A DNA stretch of 7,469 nucleotides, from the NCBI GenBank assembly GCA_902780985.1, contig CACZHN010000122.1, positions 1-7,469 of the forward strand, given 5' to 3'. Source of the stretch: an uncultured Lachnospiraceae bacterium (GTDB lineage: Bacteria > Bacillota_A > Clostridia > Lachnospirales > Lachnospiraceae). The position numbers and the translations under genes are program-made. Below, one piece after another: positions 5,843-7,469 of the stretch (the stretch's first letter is position 1; each line of letters opens with the position of its first letter). Under the pieces are notes generated by a model. That model was not told the DNA's origin, searched no databases, and saw only the letters and a list, made by a program, of their open reading frames with translations.

Positions 5843-7039
5843 ATGAACAAAAATATGCTTGATACAATGCCGGTAGGTTATTTTACATTTCACGAGAATG
5901 AAGCATTTAATTACCAGCTGAACCGCTTTTTTTCTTTCGGAGCTTTCGGAAAAGATGAGCTGATGGAGATTGGCAAAAAGATTGATGGGTTCGAGACCTG
6001 GATCAGCCTGTTCGAGGAGATGGGAGAAAAGGCTGAAAAAGAGAATGATATTCTTAAAGCGGCAAGCTGTTTCCGCGCCGCACATTTCTATACTGTCAGC
6101 GGTAAAAAAGATGAGGACGGAAATAGTCTTAAACATATTCTGTATGAAAAGTGCAGTAAACTATACAACGAATATTACTGCAGTATGAGGGATATTCAGT
6201 ACGTACAGATTCCGTATGAGAATTATAAGATTCCCGTTTACTATGTTGTGAATGCTGATCCGAAAGGAACAATAGTTATTCACGGAGGATATGACAGCAT
6301 AGTTCAGGAATTCCTTCCGGTACTGATGATTTTCGGTGATATGGGATATAATGTTTACTTTTTTGAAGGACCGGGTCAGGGTGAAGTGCTTATGCATTAC
6401 GATGTCCGAATGACTGAGAAGTGGGAAGGATGTACAGGAGCGGTTCTGGATCATTTCGGCCTTGAGGATGTTACACTTATTGGTATATCACTTGGTGGAT
6501 ATCTTGCACCAAGGGCTGCGGCTTACGAAAAGCGCATATCAAGAGTTGTCATGTATGATCTTATATATGACTTCTACGGAGCGATACTGAATAAAATGGG
6601 TGATAAAGCCAAGAGCTTCGATTTTCTGGTAAACCATCCGAAGAATATTCTTTGGAAGGGGATGAATAAACAACTTGAAGAAAATTATTTTACAAACTGG
6701 CTTCTTAATCAGGGATATGCTATATATGATAATGTGAAAACCCCGTGTGAGTATTTCAATTATATCAAGAGATTTAACACGAGAGAGTTATCTAAGCTGA
6801 TAACGCAGGATGTTCTGGTTCTGGCAGGTGAAGCTGATCTTTATACCGTATATTACGAAGAACAGCTGAAAGCATTGGTAAATGCGAGAAGTGTGACGGG
6901 AAGACTGTTCACTAAAGAAGAATATGCGGATCATCATTGCCAGGTAGGAAATATAAAACTGTTAGTTCAGACTATAGTAAAGTGGATTGAGGAGAAAACA
7001 GATGGCAAGGAAACCGGTACTTGTAGGCGGGAAGCGTGA
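5843..7039 (+). CDS. Alpha/beta hydrolase with N-terminal cap-like extension
   Basis: The 398-residue protein has an alpha/beta hydrolase core after a long helical N-terminal part (1-115, no signal peptide). The core begins with strand KGTIVIHGGYD (141-151), whose HGG is an oxyanion-type turn, then VYFFEGPGQGE (171-181), and the nucleophile elbow GISLGG with Ser216. Asp332 in LAGEADLYTV is the likely acid and His365 in DHHCQVGN the likely catalytic histidine. Length and layout resemble the FrsA/2,6-dihydropseudooxynicotine-hydrolase-like group, which cleaves esters or C-C bonds of small molecules; the substrate here is unknown. Translation starts at 5843, with AAGGAGG (5829-5835) at 7 nt, an excellent site. 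It is the first gene of an operator-controlled operon. Its last 12 codons and stop overlap the start of the tetR-type gene in another frame. A role in breaking down or detoxifying the compound sensed by the regulator is an inference from this pairing. Confidence 0.88.
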   Translation: MNKNMLDTMPVGYFTFHENEAFNYQLNRFFSFGAFGKDELMEIGKKIDGFETWISLFEEMGEKAEKENDILKAASCFRAAHFYTVSGKKDEDGNSLKHILYEKCSKLYNEYYCSMRDIQYVQIPYENYKIPVYYVVNADPKGTIVIHGGYDSIVQEFLPVLMIFGDMGYNVYFFEGPGQGEVLMHYDVRMTEKWEGCTGAVLDHFGLEDVTLIGISLGGYLAPRAAAYEKRISRVVMYDLIYDFYGAILNKMGDKAKSFDFLVNHPKNILWKGMNKQLEENYFTNWLLNQGYAIYDNVKTPCEYFNYIKRFNTRELSKLITQDVLVLAGEADLYTVYYEEQLKALVNARSVTGRLFTKEEYADHHCQVGNIKLLVQTIVKWIEEKTDGKETGTCRREA

Positions 7040-7469
7040 CGAGATAATAAAAACCGCAATGAGCCTTTTCTTTGAAAACGGCTACGAAGCAACGTCGGTC
7101 CGAATGATCATGAATCAGGTCGGCGGCGAGATAGGTATGTTTTACCATTATTTTAAGTCTAAGGAAGAACTCTTTGATAAGGTGGTGGACAGCTTCTTCA
7201 AGGGATATGAGGAGCAGTTCGGAGCAAATGTCCAAGATAGTGATTCTCCTGAAGAGCTGGTGAATACATTTCTTCCGATATACGTCCAGTCAATGAACAG
7301 CTTCGAGAAGATAAAAGGCAATATGCACTGGACTGTACAATATGCGATGCATACAAAGACTCTTCAGGCTCTGATACCTATCGTGACGGAACTGCTGAGA
7401 AAGTGGGATATAAAGTCTGAGGTTCCGGAGGATGTGATGGCGGGACAGCTGCTTTATGGAATATCGGCT
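7002..7469 (+). CDS. TetR/AcrR-family transcriptional regulator, 3' end outside the window
   Basis: From ATG 7002 the frame stays open for 156 codons to the end of the window. The N-terminal 60 residues are a typical TetR DNA-binding domain: KRDEIIKTAMSLFFENGYEATSV (11-33), then the helix-turn-helix ending in IGMFYHYFKSKEELF (44-58). The following helices (from about 60) belong to the variable ligand-binding and dimer domain, which is cut off; TetR proteins are usually 190-210 residues, so roughly 40 are missing. A GAGGAG site lies 7 nt before the start, within the hydrolase gene, and the two genes overlap by 38 nt, which points to coupled translation. As the last visible gene of an operon whose promoter carries two palindromes, it is very probably an autorepressor released by a small ligand related to the hydrolase substrate. 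Binding to those sites is inferred, not shown. Confidence 0.92.
   Translation, partial: MARKPVLVGGKRDEIIKTAMSLFFENGYEATSVRMIMNQVGGEIGMFYHYFKSKEELFDKVVDSFFKGYEEQFGANVQDSDSPEELVNTFLPIYVQSMNSFEKIKGNMHWTVQYAMHTKTLQALIPIVTELLRKWDIKSEVPEDVMAGQLLYGISA

Noticed and set aside
5829..5845. GGAGGAATTCATATG string resembling an expression-vector ribosome site with EcoRI and NdeI sites
   Set aside because: It fits naturally as a strong ribosome site plus start codon in a native intergenic region with operators and promoter; no other vector sequence is seen.

Overview
The window looks like chromosomal DNA of a low-to-mid GC Firmicute, most likely a Lachnospiraceae-type anaerobe (Butyrivibrio or a relative). 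This is inferred from gene content, consensus sigma-A-like promoters, strong AGGAGG-type ribosome binding sites and the flavour of the proteins; no rRNA or other taxonomic marker is present. TGA is a normal stop here: the first gene and the hydrolase gene both end on it. Coding density is high. No tRNA, rRNA, CRISPR array, insertion sequence or phage gene was seen, and no gene-free stretch exceeds 300 bases.

Region 1 (1-3338, plus strand) is a tight, apparently co-transcribed row. It holds the last codons of a GNAT-type acetyltransferase, an MFS permease gene broken by one in-frame TGA, a membrane protein with zinc ribbons at both ends of a Tim44-like module, and a class I SAM-dependent methyltransferase. 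Gaps are -4, 19 and 14 nt. No promoter for this row lies inside the window. The genes do not form an obvious single pathway.

Region 2 (3368-4851, minus strand) is a class-3-like aldehyde dehydrogenase, convergent with region 1 and with its own good promoter and ribosome binding site. Its catalytic Cys, Glu and Asn are in place, but the coenzyme-binding and glycine-rich motifs are divergent.

Region 3 (about 4852-5734, plus strand) is a second SAM methyltransferase, divergent from the dehydrogenase. Its C-terminal signature recalls CmoM/SmtA. It is followed by a clear intrinsic terminator.

Region 4 (5743-7469, plus strand) is the best-resolved regulatory unit. A near-consensus promoter is bracketed by two almost identical palindromic operators and drives an alpha/beta hydrolase. 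The hydrolase gene overlaps by 38 nt a tetR-family repressor gene that runs off the window end. The simplest reading is an autoregulated, ligand-inducible hydrolase-repressor operon. A degraded third copy of the operator lies just upstream of the region 3 methyltransferase, which hints at a small local regulon. I do not see a defence island or other multi-gene system of an undescribed kind. The strongest leads are the twin-operator operon and its possible third site, the zinc-ribbon/Tim44-like membrane protein, and the single-codon break in the MFS gene.
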